Origin: JARRNE01 sp963824085
GTDB lineage: Bacteria; Pseudomonadota; Gammaproteobacteria; Chromatiales; Chromatiaceae
DNA length: 64,000 bases
Direction: 5' to 3'
Assembly: GCA_963824085.1 (NCBI GenBank)
Contig: CAWGNT010000017.1
Location: 1 to 64,000, forward strand
The notes under the pieces were generated by a model that was not told where the DNA came from, did not search any database, and saw only the letters and a list, made by a program, of their open reading frames with translations. A program made the position numbers and the translations under genes. Below are positions 28,231 through 37,327 of the stretch, one piece after another. Numbering within the stretch: the first letter of the stretch is position 1; every line of letters starts with the position of its first letter.

Positions 28231-29706
28231 GTGCTCCGGACCCTCTACGCCAAGCTTGCCCTTGGGCTCGGGCTCCTGCTCCTTCTAGTCGGCGTGCTCT
28301 ATGCCGTGCTCACCATCTCGGCCGCGCGCGACTATGTGCAGGAGGTCAGTCAGCGGTTCAACCGTAACCTCGCTCGGGACCTGGTGATGGATCGCGATCT
28401 CGTTCAGGGGGGCCAGATCGACGAGGCGGCGCTGAAGGAGACCTTCCACGAGTACATGGTGATCAACCCGAGCATCGAGATCTATCTGCTCGATCCCAAG
28501 GGAACCATCCTCGCGTATTCCGCAGACCCCGGGCAGGTGAAGCGCAGGCGGGTCTCCCTGGCGCCGATTCGTGCCTTCCTCACGGGTGAGCCGAGCTACC
28601 CGCTTCTGGGTGACGACCCGCGTAGCCACGACCGCCAGAAGGCATTCTCGGTGACCCCGATCCCCTCGTCGGACAACCTTCAGGGGTACCTCTACGTCGT
28701 CCTGCGTGGAGAGCGCTTCGATGCCGTCGACCAGGTCCTGCGGGACAACTATCTTCTCAGGCTCAGCTCCTGGTCCGTTGCCGTCAGCCTTGCCTGTGGC
28801 CTGGTCGGCGGACTGGTTGTTTTTCGGATCTTGACGCGCCGGCTGCATCGCCTGGCCGACGCCGTGGATGCCTTCCGGGACAGCGATTTCACCATGCCCC
28901 CGCAGTGGCCCAACGAGGGATACTCCCGCGGAGACGAGATCGACCGGCTGGGGGCGACATTCGACCAGATGGCCGGACGGATCGTGGCGCAGATTCAGGC
29001 GCTCAAGGACACCGACAACCTGCGCCGCGAGCTGGTTGCCCAGGTCTCCCACGACCTGCGCACGCCGCTGGCATCTCTCCACGGCTACCTGGAGACGCTG
29101 AAGCTTAAAGGGGGCGACCTCACCGATCCCGAGCGCGTGGAGTACCTGGCAGTGGCCTTGCGTCAAAGCGACCGCCTGCGGCGTCTCGTGGCGGAGCTCT
29201 TCGAGCTGGCGCGGCTGGACGCAGGGGAGGTGAAGGCGACCCGCGAGCCCTTTGCGGTAACCGAGCTAGCCCAGGATGTCCTGCAGAAGCTCGCGCTGCG
29301 CGCACGGGCCCAGGCGATCGATCTGCGATTCTCCATGGGTGAGCGGCTTCCATTCGTCTCGGCCGACATCGGGCTGATCGAGCGGGTCTTGGAGAACCTG
29401 CTGGACAACGCCCTTGAGCATACGCCGGGCGGGGGAGCCGTCCAGGTCCAGGTCGAACGTGCCGACGGCGGGGTGAGCCTGGATGTGAGGGACAGCGGAC
29501 GAGGCATCCCCGCGGCGGACCTGCCACGCATATTCGAGCGGACGTATCGGGCAGGGCACGACCGCTACGATCCGCAGCACGGCGGTCTGGGCCTCGCCAT
29601 CGCCAAGCGTATCCTCGATCTCCACGGTGTACCCATCGAGGTCAAAAGCGACCCTGGTCAGGGCACGAGCTTTCGTTTCGTATTGCCCCAGTGGCAAGGC
29701 GCTTGA
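28231..29706 (+). CDS. Membrane sensor histidine kinase with HAMP domain
   Basis: A 491-residue kinase. Membrane helix 1 spans about residues 8-28 and helix 2 about 170-195, enclosing a ~140-residue periplasmic sensor. A HAMP segment follows (FRILTRRLHRLADAVDAFR), then HisKA with QVSHDLRTPLASLHGYLE (phospho-His), and HATPase with NLLDNALEHTP (N box), DSGRGIP and HGGLGLAIAKRILDLHG. Start GTG 28231 is 3 bases after the regulator stop, so the pair is one operon. The signal is unknown. Neighbouring ABC transporter genes suggest an envelope or antimicrobial stress response, but this is inference. Confidence 0.9.
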   Translation: MLRTLYAKLALGLGLLLLLVGVLYAVLTISAARDYVQEVSQRFNRNLARDLVMDRDLVQGGQIDEAALKETFHEYMVINPSIEIYLLDPKGTILAYSADPGQVKRRRVSLAPIRAFLTGEPSYPLLGDDPRSHDRQKAFSVTPIPSSDNLQGYLYVVLRGERFDAVDQVLRDNYLLRLSSWSVAVSLACGLVGGLVVFRILTRRLHRLADAVDAFRDSDFTMPPQWPNEGYSRGDEIDRLGATFDQMAGRIVAQIQALKDTDNLRRELVAQVSHDLRTPLASLHGYLETLKLKGGDLTDPERVEYLAVALRQSDRLRRLVAELFELARLDAGEVKATREPFAVTELAQDVLQKLALRARAQAIDLRFSMGERLPFVSADIGLIERVLENLLDNALEHTPGGGAVQVQVERADGGVSLDVRDSGRGIPAADLPRIFERTYRAGHDRYDPQHGGLGLAIAKRILDLHGVPIEVKSDPGQGTSFRFVLPQWQGA

Positions 29707-29874
29707 TACGGCGGTTCCTCCCCACATCCTGTCGCCGAGCGTTTTGACTGTGTAGCCGCGCATGTGCCTCTTCCCCATCCAAGGCAAGGGCCGCGCCATA
29801 TGAAGCGGCGCTGCTTCGGCCGTCCCGTCGCTACAATTCGCGAATTTGTGCGAGCAGGAGGGCAGCGGTTACCG

Positions 29875-30801
29875 ATGGACCCGATCGAAGTAGAGACGGT
29901 TGTTTCGGCAACCGGCCTGATCAAGCGTTACGGCGCATTCGTCGCGGTCGACGGGGTGTCCTTCTCTATCGCGCGCGGGCGCTGCTTCGGATTTCTCGGA
30001 CCGAACGGTGCCGGCAAGACGACGACGCTTCGCATGATCCTTGGAATCGCTCCCAAGGACGGTGGAGAGCTCTCCGTGTTCGGCTTGTCGATGCCGGAGC
30101 AGGGGCGGGCGGCACGTGCCCGCATCGGCGTCGTGCCGCAGGCGGACAATCTGGACCCCGACTTTACGGTGGAGGAGAACCTGGCGGTCTACGCGAGCTA
30201 CTTCGGCATCCGGGGGGCGGAGGCACGCGAGCGCATCGCACGCCTACTCGAGCTCGCCGCGCTGACCGAGCGGCGCAAGGCGAAGACCGACACCCTCTCC
30301 GGCGGCATGAAGCGGCGGCTGACCATCGCCCGCGCCCTCATCAACGAGCCGGATCTTCTGGTCCTGGACGAGCCTACCACGGGCCTCGACCCGCAGGCGC
30401 GCCACGCCATCTGGTCCCGCCTCACGGAGCTGCGGGTCCGCGGCATGACGCTGCTCCTCACCACGCAATACATGGAGGAGGCAGAGCGGCTGTGTGACGA
30501 GCTGGTCATCATGGACCACGGTCGCATAATGGACCTCGGATCTCCGCGGGACCTGGTCCTGCGCCATGTGGAGCCGGACGTCGTCGAGATCCGCGGCGGT
30601 GACGGGGACGCCTTCGCCGCCTTCGCCGAGGGGCGCGGCTGCCGCATGGAGCGTCAAGGCAGCAGCCTTTACTGCTACACGCACGAGCCCGCAGCGCTAA
30701 TGGACTACCTACGCCAGGCCCGCGGGCTGACCTTTCTCCACCGCCCCGCAGGACTGGAGGACGTGTTCCTGCGGCTCACGGGTAGGGAGCTCCGCGACTG
30801 A
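29875..30801 (+). CDS. ABC transporter ATP-binding protein (DrrA/NodI type)
   Basis: A 308-residue ATPase with Walker A GPNGAGKTTTLRM, a Q loop in GVVPQADNLDPDFT, the signature LSGGMKRRLTIARAL, Walker B LLVLDEPTTGLDP, and LTTQYMEEAERLCDEL, where Gln replaces the usual His switch as in many drug-type ABC proteins. The C-terminal ~80 residues are the accessory domain typical of NodI/DrrA. It powers the ABC-2 permease encoded at 31247. I start at ATG 29875 (MDPIEVETVVSATGLIKRYG); an upstream open stretch to 29764 adds an unlikely basic extension. The permease gene is 445 bases away. Confidence 0.88.
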   Translation: MDPIEVETVVSATGLIKRYGAFVAVDGVSFSIARGRCFGFLGPNGAGKTTTLRMILGIAPKDGGELSVFGLSMPEQGRAARARIGVVPQADNLDPDFTVEENLAVYASYFGIRGAEARERIARLLELAALTERRKAKTDTLSGGMKRRLTIARALINEPDLLVLDEPTTGLDPQARHAIWSRLTELRVRGMTLLLTTQYMEEAERLCDELVIMDHGRIMDLGSPRDLVLRHVEPDVVEIRGGDGDAFAAFAEGRGCRMERQGSSLYCYTHEPAALMDYLRQARGLTFLHRPAGLEDVFLRLTGRELRD

Positions 30802-31246
30802 GAGACCAGGGCGCAGCGAGGCGCGAACGGTTGCCTCACCTGATCGGTCAGCCACGTAGCAGCCACGTAGTGGGCGCCTTAGTACGATTCGCCAGCTGCG
30901 ACGGAGGATCTGCTTCGTGACGCGGCTGGTCGCCATCCGTGGGAACGGTGTTCCGGCAAACCCCCCGATCAAGTCCCGGGCAGGCTTTGCGGGACCGATG
31001 CCCCCGATTGTGTCTACGCCCTCATCGGCAGGGAATGCCGGGCTCTAAAGCCCAGGCATCGGATGCGAGGCGTCCAGCTGAGCTTTTGTCGTAGACACCC
31101 GATAACATCCGTTCCTATGCCCGATGCAGATGGCTTTTTCGGTTTGTGACCTGAAGGACCCGGTCCCGGAAAACCGAAAAAATGTGCGTGCGACCGGAAT
31201 ATCTGGCTGAGGTATCCGATTTATCAGCCTGCGAAGAGACCTCCCG
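30802..31246. other. Long gap inside an ABC transporter pair, with a GTCATCCC-family half copy
   Basis: It separates ATPase and permease genes that usually abut. It contains a tandem cagccacgtag pair (near 30851-30872) and a half copy of the GCAGGGA repeat family (31019-31044). No gene is visible; an insertion of repeat DNA is likely. Confidence 0.55.
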
Positions 31247-32029
31247 ATGACCAGCACCTGGCAGCCACCCCGTTTGCGCCGTGCCGCCCTCGCCGTCTGG
31301 CGACGCAACGTGCTCGTATGGCGCAAGCTTCTGGGGCCCGCACTGCTGATGAATTTCGGCGAGCCTACCCTCTATCTCATCGGGCTCGGTTACGGCCTCG
31401 GCGGCTTCATCGGGCAGATGGCGGACATGCCCTATCTGGCCTTTCTCGCGTCTGGGATCATCGCCTCGTCGGCGATGACGACCGCCACCTTCGAGGGCAT
31501 GTACTCCGTCTACACACGTCTGGAGCCTCAGCGGACCTACGAGGCAATCTTGGCTACTCCGCTGGAGGTGGATGACATTCTCTTCGGGGAGATGCTCTGG
31601 TGCGGCACCAAGAGCCTGTTCAGCGGCGTGGGCATCCTGACAGTATCGGCCGCGCTCGGCGTGGTGGGCGGCTGGCACGCGCTTTGGGTATTGCCGGTGG
31701 TGTTTCTCATCGGGCTGTGCTTTGCGGGCTTGGCCCTCATCATGAGCGCGGTGGCCACCAACTACGATTTCTTCAACTACTACTTCGTGCTGGCCGTCAC
31801 CCCGATGTTTATGCTCTGCGGCGTCTTCTACCCCATCTCCAGTCTGCCGCAAGCTATGCAAGGCTTTGTCCAATTCCTGCCCCTTACCCATGCCGTTGCC
31901 CTGACGCGCCCGCTGGTCGCGGGACAGCCGGTCACGGACCCGCTGACGCATCTCGGCGTGCTTGCGTTCTACGCCGCAGCCGGCTTTTCGGTTGCGGTGG
32001 TCCTGGTCCGCAAGCGCCTTCTCGTCTGA
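31247..32029 (+). CDS. ABC-2 type transporter permease (NodJ/DrrB type)
   Basis: A 260-residue membrane protein with six hydrophobic segments, starting after a cytoplasmic N-terminus (LRRAALAVWRRNVLVWRKL). Motifs include YLIGLGYGLGGFIGQM, LEPQRTYEAILATPL and a C-terminal LCGVFYPISSLPQAMQGF followed by FLPLTHAVALTRPLVAGQ, characteristic of the NodJ/DrrB-like permease family. Together with the upstream ATPase it would export a lipid-like molecule, polysaccharide or drug. It ends at TGA 32029 near a short gene with a strong ribosome site. Confidence 0.87.
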   Translation: MTSTWQPPRLRRAALAVWRRNVLVWRKLLGPALLMNFGEPTLYLIGLGYGLGGFIGQMADMPYLAFLASGIIASSAMTTATFEGMYSVYTRLEPQRTYEAILATPLEVDDILFGEMLWCGTKSLFSGVGILTVSAALGVVGGWHALWVLPVVFLIGLCFAGLALIMSAVATNYDFFNYYFVLAVTPMFMLCGVFYPISSLPQAMQGFVQFLPLTHAVALTRPLVAGQPVTDPLTHLGVLAFYAAAGFSVAVVLVRKRLLV

Positions 32030-32157
32030 CACCCCACGGATCGCCTTGAATCGAGACCCTAGGCCCGCATTAGCAGGAAGGCGGCAGGTCGCGATCAGCG
32101 CTTGAGAACGGCCTGTCCGTTGGCACGATCCACGGAAAGATCACAGGAGACTCGTCC

Positions 32158-32415
32158 ATGGCTGAGACCATCACTTCGCACGCGCCCGAGCACGACAAGC
32201 TTGGCGTCACGCACTGTGGCGTCACGCGCGAGTGCTTCGTCTCCGTGGCTGGGGAGACCCATGACATCGCGGATGGATAGACCATTGAGATCAAACGTGT
32301 GAAGGTCAGCGTTGCCCGTACGGGCGACGAATATACCTTCACCAACGAAGACTGGCGCCGCTTCGAGCGCCCCCCCCGGGGCGCCGAACCGGTTCGTCCG
32401 AGCGAATCCCTGCTA
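32158..32415 (+). pseudogene. Small unknown gene with an in-frame TAG and a C8 run
   Basis: ATG 32158 has AGGAG (32144-32148) 9 bases upstream. It reads MAETITSHAPEHDKLGVTHC, then GVTRECFVSVAGETHDIADG, TAG at 32278-32280, then TIEIKRVKVSVARTGDEYTF and TNEDWRRFERPP up to a run of eight C (near 32370-32378). A one-base shift in that run would bring a TAG near 32413, just before the flavin reductase start. The protein would be ~85 residues of unknown family. I do not recognise it; real gene with decay or with sequence errors are both possible. Confidence 0.45.
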
Positions 32416-32419
32416 GCCC

Positions 32420-33034
32420 ATGAACATCGACCTCGACTTCCTGACCCCCGATCAGGTCTACTTCCGCATGACCCAGACCCTGATCCCCCGACCGATTGCC
32501 TGGGTCTTATCCGAGAACTCGAACGGCAGTCTGAATCTCGCCCCCTTCTCTTACTTCAACGCCGTCTGCAGCGATCCGCCGCTCGTCATGATCTCGGTGG
32601 GCAAGAAGCCGGACGGCAGCCCGAAGGACACGCGCGTCAACATCGAGGAGAGGGGACATTTCGTCATTCATATCGCCCACCGCGACCAGGTCCAGTCGCT
32701 AAGCGAGAGCTCGGCCACCTTGGCAGCAGGCGAGTCAGAGGTCACGCGGCTCGGACTGGCGACGACCCCATTGGACGGCTTCGATCTGCCGCGGCTGGCG
32801 GATTGCCCTATCGCCTATGCCTGTGAGCGTTGGGAGATCCGCGAGATCGGCGGAGCGCCCCAGTCTTTGATCCTCGGCCGCGTGCGGCGGGTGTTCGTGG
32901 ATGATGCGGTGACGACGGTCGATGACCGCGGCCGTCTGAGGGTGGATGCAGCCAAGGTGAATCCCCTCGCTCGTCTGGGGCCGGACCAGTACCTGGTCGG
33001 CGGCGAGGTATTGCGGGTGCCGAGACCGGCCTGA
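32420..33034 (+). CDS. Flavin reductase-like / FMN-binding split-barrel protein
   Basis: A 204-residue protein of the flavin reductase-like domain: VYFRMTQTLIPRPIAWVLS, NGSLNLAPFSYFNAVCSDPP and VMISVGKKPDGSPKDTR form the FMN-binding split barrel, followed by NIEERGHFVIHIAHRDQ and ACERWEIREIGGAPQSLILGRV. The family binds FMN and reduces flavin or other substrates, often supplying reduced flavin to a monooxygenase. No monooxygenase gene is next to it. ATG 32420 follows the decayed small gene by 5 bases. It probably acts in the cytoplasm. Confidence 0.85.
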   Translation: MNIDLDFLTPDQVYFRMTQTLIPRPIAWVLSENSNGSLNLAPFSYFNAVCSDPPLVMISVGKKPDGSPKDTRVNIEERGHFVIHIAHRDQVQSLSESSATLAAGESEVTRLGLATTPLDGFDLPRLADCPIAYACERWEIREIGGAPQSLILGRVRRVFVDDAVTTVDDRGRLRVDAAKVNPLARLGPDQYLVGGEVLRVPRPA

Positions 33035-33065
33035 GGAACGTCAGATAAACCTGAAACCGGCAGTT

Positions 33066-33190
33066 GGAACCGCCAGGGCAGGAAGGACGTCAAGGAAAAT
33101 GCAAAGCTGCGTCGAAAGCTGCGCTCACCCGGCAGATGTTGTCGTGCGCCTCCTCAACCGTCTGAACGTCTTGGTGGCCTTGGCGGTTCA
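33066..33190. repeat. Inverted phrase-repeat element
   Basis: The left side reads gaaccgccagggc with gacgtcaagg spacing, and the right side reads gtcttggtggccttggcggt, its approximate reverse complement. Together they look like a ~125-bp inverted element lying between the flavin reductase gene and the TANGO2-like gene. Confidence 0.55.
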
Positions 33191-33206
33191 AGCGCGTTGC
33201 GGAGCT

Positions 33207-33956
33207 TCACAAGGCAACGGGCTCGAACGGAGTCAGGTCGGGTGGACCGTCGGCGTGCAGCCAAATCGGTTTTGACTCGGACCCCGGATGTGCGGGTACC
33301 GCAATTAGGGCGCTCGAGACGGTGCCGAATCCGTCGCCCAGATCCAGGTTCATGGCGGAGCTGGGACCTGTCTCGGCCGGGTAGGTGCGGCTTGCCAGGA
33401 GTGAGCGCCATTCACCCCACTGGCCGTGCTGTGGCTCCGGAGCGGCAACGGCCCGGAATTGGGCCAGATGCGTGCGGACGCGGGGGTGATGAGCGTCGTC
33501 CAGCTCGGTCGATGCCAGCATGTGGGTGCCGGTCGGGATGGACCAGACGCGAATCTCACCATCGTCTCCGTGGCGCAACCAGTAGGCGTCTCTTGCGTCC
33601 GCGACGACGAGGTTGAACGGCCGATAAGCATCGGGATAGAGATCTGCCAATGCCCCCGCCGCCTCTCTGGCCTCGGCGTGGTCCAGGGCTTCGAGGACCA
33701 GCTCGCCTCGGCTTCGCTTGCCGGGGGCAGGCCCCAGGCTGCCCTCCCGGTTCATGACCGCGGCCACCAAACCGCTGTCGTTCACACCGAGCCAGCTCCC
33801 CCCTCCACTCTCGTCGAGGCCGGCGACGACGTCCGGGCGGTCCGCCCAGTGGCGGGCCGGCGACCGCGCCCGGCGGCTGCGGAGCTCGTCCCGGTTCGCA
33901 GCCAGCAGAAGCGGCCAGTCATGGCCTGGGCGGCGCAGGATCACCAGGGTGCACAT
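33207..33956 (-). CDS. NRDE/TANGO2-family protein
   Basis: A 249-residue protein with an N-terminal Cys next to the initiator Met (MCTLVILRRPGHDWPLLLAA), which fits the Ntn-hydrolase-like NRDE family, followed by the name-giving AANRDE motif, then VVAGLDESGGGSWLGVNDSG, AAVMNREGSLGP and SRGELVLEAL. TANGO2 proteins are linked to haem or lipid handling in eukaryotes; bacterial roles are unknown. I start at ATG 33956 because the conserved MCT motif must be N-terminal; the open frame extends to 34079 without family support. Confidence 0.85.
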   Translation of the reverse strand: MCTLVILRRPGHDWPLLLAANRDELRSRRARSPARHWADRPDVVAGLDESGGGSWLGVNDSGLVAAVMNREGSLGPAPGKRSRGELVLEALDHAEAREAAGALADLYPDAYRPFNLVVADARDAYWLRHGDDGEIRVWSIPTGTHMLASTELDDAHHPRVRTHLAQFRAVAAPEPQHGQWGEWRSLLASRTYPAETGPSSAMNLDLGDGFGTVSSALIAVPAHPGSESKPIWLHADGPPDLTPFEPVAL

Positions 33957-34167
33957 GGGGCGGTTGTCACTCGCGGAAGCTCGGCAACAGTTGGGCCACG
34001 CGATCGGGCCCAACCCGACCAGATACGTATGATTGGTTAGTTGGGGGTCCCCACGCGCTCCCCCAAGCTTCGCGTGCACTGCGATTGCTGTGATTGCTCG
34101 ACCAGCAGAGCGGTACCGGAGTGCTGGTAACTAAACGAACCTCTTCTACGTTGTCGGTCGTCCGGGG

Positions 34168-34262
34168 GTCGGGTTACGGGCGTCGGGGGACGCCGTGAAT
34201 ACGTCCATGTAGCTTGGCGCCGGCATCCCTGCCGCCGACACCCCCGCCGCCCGTAACCCAAC
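34168..34262. repeat. Dispersed ~95-bp palindromic element, copy B
   Basis: Perfect 12-bp terminal inverted repeats, gggttacgggcg (34171-34182) and cgcccgtaaccc (34248-34259), enclose the core GTGAATACGTCCATGTA (34195-34211) and a small hairpin cggcatccctgccg. This is the best-preserved of three copies and the best guide to the element's ends. Confidence 0.85.
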
Positions 34263-34333
34263 CCCTCGGGCTGGCGCCGAAAAGTTGCAGCCGATCGGTA
34301 TGGCGTCGACAGCGCCACTTCGGCGCAGCTGTA

Positions 34334-35812
34334 CTAGCGCCGACCTGCCCGTCGCCGGTCCAGCCGGTTGACGATCTCGCCGATGACGGCCCTGTAGAGA
34401 GTCTCGCCGAGCACCTTGTCCTCAATCCCGGCGTCGAGGTTTGGGTTGTCGTTGACCTCGATGACGACCGGGCCGCGCTCGGTCAGCTTCATGTCGACGC
34501 CGTACAGGCCGTCTCCAATCAGATTGGCAGCCTTCAGGGCGGTTTTGACGACATCCGCGGGCGCCGCCTCCACCGGCACCGTCTCGAATGCGCCCTCCTC
34601 ATGCTTGCCGTCGCCCTCGTGCTTGACGATCTGCCAATGCTCGCCGCTCATGTAGTACTTGCAGGCGTACAGCGGCTTGCGCCCGAGGATGCCGATGCGC
34701 CAGTCGTAGGGCGTGTAGAGGTACTCCTGGGCCAGGATCAGATCGGACTCCTTGAACAGCTTGCTGGAGATGCGCGTCAGCTCGCCTCGGTCCTCCGCCT
34801 TAAACACGCCTCGCGAGAACGACCCCTCCGGGATCTTCAGGACCACCGGATAAGGGATGGCTGCCTCAACGTCGAGGAGGTTCTCCTTGCGCAGGACCAG
34901 GGTCTTCGGGCGCGGGATGCGGTTCGCCTCCAACAGCTCCGCCAGGTAGACCTTGTTGGTGCAGCGCATGATGGAGTCCGGATCGTCGATCACCACCATG
35001 CTCTCGCTGTCGGCCTTCTTTGCGAAGCGGAAGGTGTGGTGGCCGATCTGAGTCGTCTCGCGGATCAGGAGGGCGTCGTATTCGGCGAGCCGGCTGTAGT
35101 CCTTGCGCTGGATGAGGTCCACGTTGACCCCCAGGCCCTTGCCGACGCGCACGAACTGCTGTAGAGCCTTGGGGTTGGACGGCGGCAGCTCCTCCGCCGG
35201 GTCGTGCAGGATCGCCAGGTCGTACTTGTAGTTGAGTCGTGCCCGCGGCTGGCGCCAGCGCTGGGAGAGGTACCATTCGAGCGCCCGAAAGAAGCCCTCC
35301 TCTTGCTCACTGGACAGCTGGCCGATCGGCGGGGCCTTGATGGCGCCAATGCGCCAGGAGCCATGCAGGCGAAACTCCACCTTGAGGATGGGGCAGCGGA
35401 AGGTCTCGAAGATCTGACGGGCCAGGGGCTGCAGCTCTTTGACGTCGCACTGACCGAAGAAGGTGGTGAGCTCGTATGCCGTGGGCTGAAGCGGGGTCTT
35501 GCGCCGGCCGAGGAGCTTCTGGACCAAGGCATCGAGCTCCTCCGTCTCCAGGCTGTAGATGTCCCGGCTGGAGATCTCTTGAATGGTGCGCACCGTCGGA
35601 ATGACCTTGTGCCCGCGCGCCTCGGCGAGCAGGGAGCAGTAATAGCCGATGCTCAAGTATCGGTAGCTGCGGCACAGGTTGATCACACGCAGCTGCTTGT
35701 GAGCGGAGTAGTCCCCGCCGGAGAGGTAGTCCCGGGCGGTGACCACCGGCAGCCGCGGGAAGCCGGCCTTCCAATCCGCCGCCTGCTCGACCAGGAGAAC
35801 GTGCTCAGCCAC
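34334..35812 (-). CDS. RimK-family ATP-grasp ligase with N-terminal RLAN-like domain
   Basis: A 492-residue protein. The first ~170 residues (VLLVEQAADWKAGFPRLPVV, VINLCRSYRYLSIGYYCSLL, then a stretch around SSRDIYSLETEELDAL) match the RimK-like ATP-grasp N-terminal domain. The C-terminal half is an ATP-grasp ligase: VVIDDPDSIMRCTNKVYLAE, VVLKIPEGSFSRGVFK, ILAQEYLYTPYDWRIGILG and the Mg-site VVIEVNDNPNLDAG. The fold joins a carboxylate to an amine, as in RimK glutamylation. Start GTG 35812 overlaps the upstream GNAT-C39 gene by 8 bases, so the two are a unit. The substrate is unknown. Confidence 0.85.
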   Translation of the reverse strand: MAEHVLLVEQAADWKAGFPRLPVVTARDYLSGGDYSAHKQLRVINLCRSYRYLSIGYYCSLLAEARGHKVIPTVRTIQEISSRDIYSLETEELDALVQKLLGRRKTPLQPTAYELTTFFGQCDVKELQPLARQIFETFRCPILKVEFRLHGSWRIGAIKAPPIGQLSSEQEEGFFRALEWYLSQRWRQPRARLNYKYDLAILHDPAEELPPSNPKALQQFVRVGKGLGVNVDLIQRKDYSRLAEYDALLIRETTQIGHHTFRFAKKADSESMVVIDDPDSIMRCTNKVYLAELLEANRIPRPKTLVLRKENLLDVEAAIPYPVVLKIPEGSFSRGVFKAEDRGELTRISSKLFKESDLILAQEYLYTPYDWRIGILGRKPLYACKYYMSGEHWQIVKHEGDGKHEEGAFETVPVEAAPADVVKTALKAANLIGDGLYGVDMKLTERGPVVIEVNDNPNLDAGIEDKVLGETLYRAVIGEIVNRLDRRRAGRR

Positions 35813-36956
35813 CGCCGCTGCCCTCGCCCGCGCGGCGCGAGATCAGCACCACCGCCTGCAGCCCAGCCCTTCCGTAGCGGGCCATGCGGCGAAACTCGCG
35901 CTGCTGGATCGGCATGTTGATCGAATCCAAGGTCGTCTCTCCGTTCTCGTGGTCCACGTAGGGGTCGTTCACGTACACGAAGTGCTCATCGAAGCCCGTG
36001 ACCACCACCCAGTGCGGAAACTTCTCCGCGTAGATGCGGTAGGAGCTGATCAGCACCAGGGGCACCGTGCCGGCGGCGAAGCGGGCCTGGAGCTCCTCCA
36101 GACTCAGAGTGCCGTAGATCACGGGGATATCCAGGCGTTGCACCTCGGCGAGCATGTCCTCGTGAACCAGGCGCATGACCTCCTTCTTCTCCGGGCTGCG
36201 CACGGAATCGACGAGCGGCACGCCGAGGTCGTTGACATAGACCTCCACGGCGAAGCCCCGGTGATGCGCCGCCAGCGCGAGCCCCAAGGGGCCGCAACCG
36301 CCGTGACCGGAGGTCATGAAGATGGTGGTGGCCTCGCGCCAGATGCGCAGCTCGAGCGTGCGGTCTAGCGGTATCTCTGGGTCGAGGGCCTTCATTGCCA
36401 TCATCAGGGACGAGGAGCCGCACGTGAAGTCCAGGGTCTGCTCGTAGAAAGGGACTCGTGCCAGGTCCGGCGTCAGGTTCGGAGTCAGGCCCTTCTCGTA
36501 ACGCAGGGCCTCCATGTGATCCTCGTAGTAGTCCGAGAGTACGCCAAAGCGGCGGTAGCCGGCGCGCTCGAAAAGGGCTTGGGAGGCGAGATTGTCACGC
36601 CGGATCTCCAGGCGCACGTACGCCCGCTCTTTCTCCCATGCCGCCGCCTCCGCCGCTTCGACCAAGGCGCGGCCGATGCCTCGGCCGCGAGCCTGCGGGC
36701 TGACGGCGATGGAGTAAATGCGCGCCACCGCGGTCCCTCGGCTATAGAGCGAAAGGATGTAGCCAAGCATCATGCCGCCTTCCTGCGCCAGGAGGGTGTC
36801 CGCCCGCGCCTTAGTCAGCATGTAGCGGAGCTGTCGACGCGAGAGGCGATCGGTGACAAACGATTGATTCTCCAGGGCGACGAGGGTATCGAGATCGGCC
36901 AGCGTGGCCGGACGGATGGTCAGCGCGGCCTGGGTGGGAGCTGGCGACGAGTTCAC
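35805..36956 (-). CDS. GNAT acetyltransferase fused to C39-like peptidase
   Basis: A 383-residue two-domain protein. Residues ~12-150 are a RimI-like GNAT domain with the acetyl-CoA loop ARIYSIAVSPQARGRGIG. Residues ~165-370 are a papain-like C39 peptidase with DFTCGSSSLMMAMKAL (catalytic Cys), KFPHWVVVTGFD (His) and VYVNDPYVD (Asp). C39 peptidases usually cleave leader peptides at GG sites, but here there is no ABC transporter domain. The gene starts at GTG 36956 and overlaps the ATP-grasp gene. A peptide acetylation, cleavage and ligation pathway can be proposed, with no substrate gene visible. Confidence 0.85.
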   Translation of the reverse strand: MNSSPAPTQAALTIRPATLADLDTLVALENQSFVTDRLSRRQLRYMLTKARADTLLAQEGGMMLGYILSLYSRGTAVARIYSIAVSPQARGRGIGRALVEAAEAAAWEKERAYVRLEIRRDNLASQALFERAGYRRFGVLSDYYEDHMEALRYEKGLTPNLTPDLARVPFYEQTLDFTCGSSSLMMAMKALDPEIPLDRTLELRIWREATTIFMTSGHGGCGPLGLALAAHHRGFAVEVYVNDLGVPLVDSVRSPEKKEVMRLVHEDMLAEVQRLDIPVIYGTLSLEELQARFAAGTVPLVLISSYRIYAEKFPHWVVVTGFDEHFVYVNDPYVDHENGETTLDSINMPIQQREFRRMARYGRAGLQAVVLISRRAGEGSGGG

Positions 36957-37327
36957 GGCAGGGCTAAGCTGGTTGGGGAGGGATCGGGCGCCGGGGTCGA
37001 AATCGCCAGAAGCTTACTCGCATGTGCCTCGGCTGTGGTAGAACCCTGCGTCGCCCCGATCCAGGGCGTTGACCGTGACAATGAAGGGTCTGCTTCGCCT
37101 ATCCCTCGTCTTGGGGAACCGCGAACGGCGGCCCTCGGCATCCGGGTTCCGCCAGCCCCGGATCGAGTCGGGGTCGGCCCCAACCACGAGGCTAAAAGCG
37201 TCTTTCGCGTCATCCCAGCAGGGAGAGCCGGGATCGAGATTCCAGGGACGGCGGTACGTGCTGCGGCCGAGGAAACCCAGCAATTCCATAGACCACTAAC
37301 GTCGCGGGCCATCACCCAGGAGTCCGG
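36957..37327. other. Divergent region with a GTCATCCC-family half copy
   Basis: It lies between the GNAT-C39 gene and argE. A half copy of the repeat family (gcgtcatcccagcaggga, 37207-37224, continuing as gagccggg) sits in its centre. AGGAG at 37318-37322 serves argE. No gene is visible. Confidence 0.55.
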
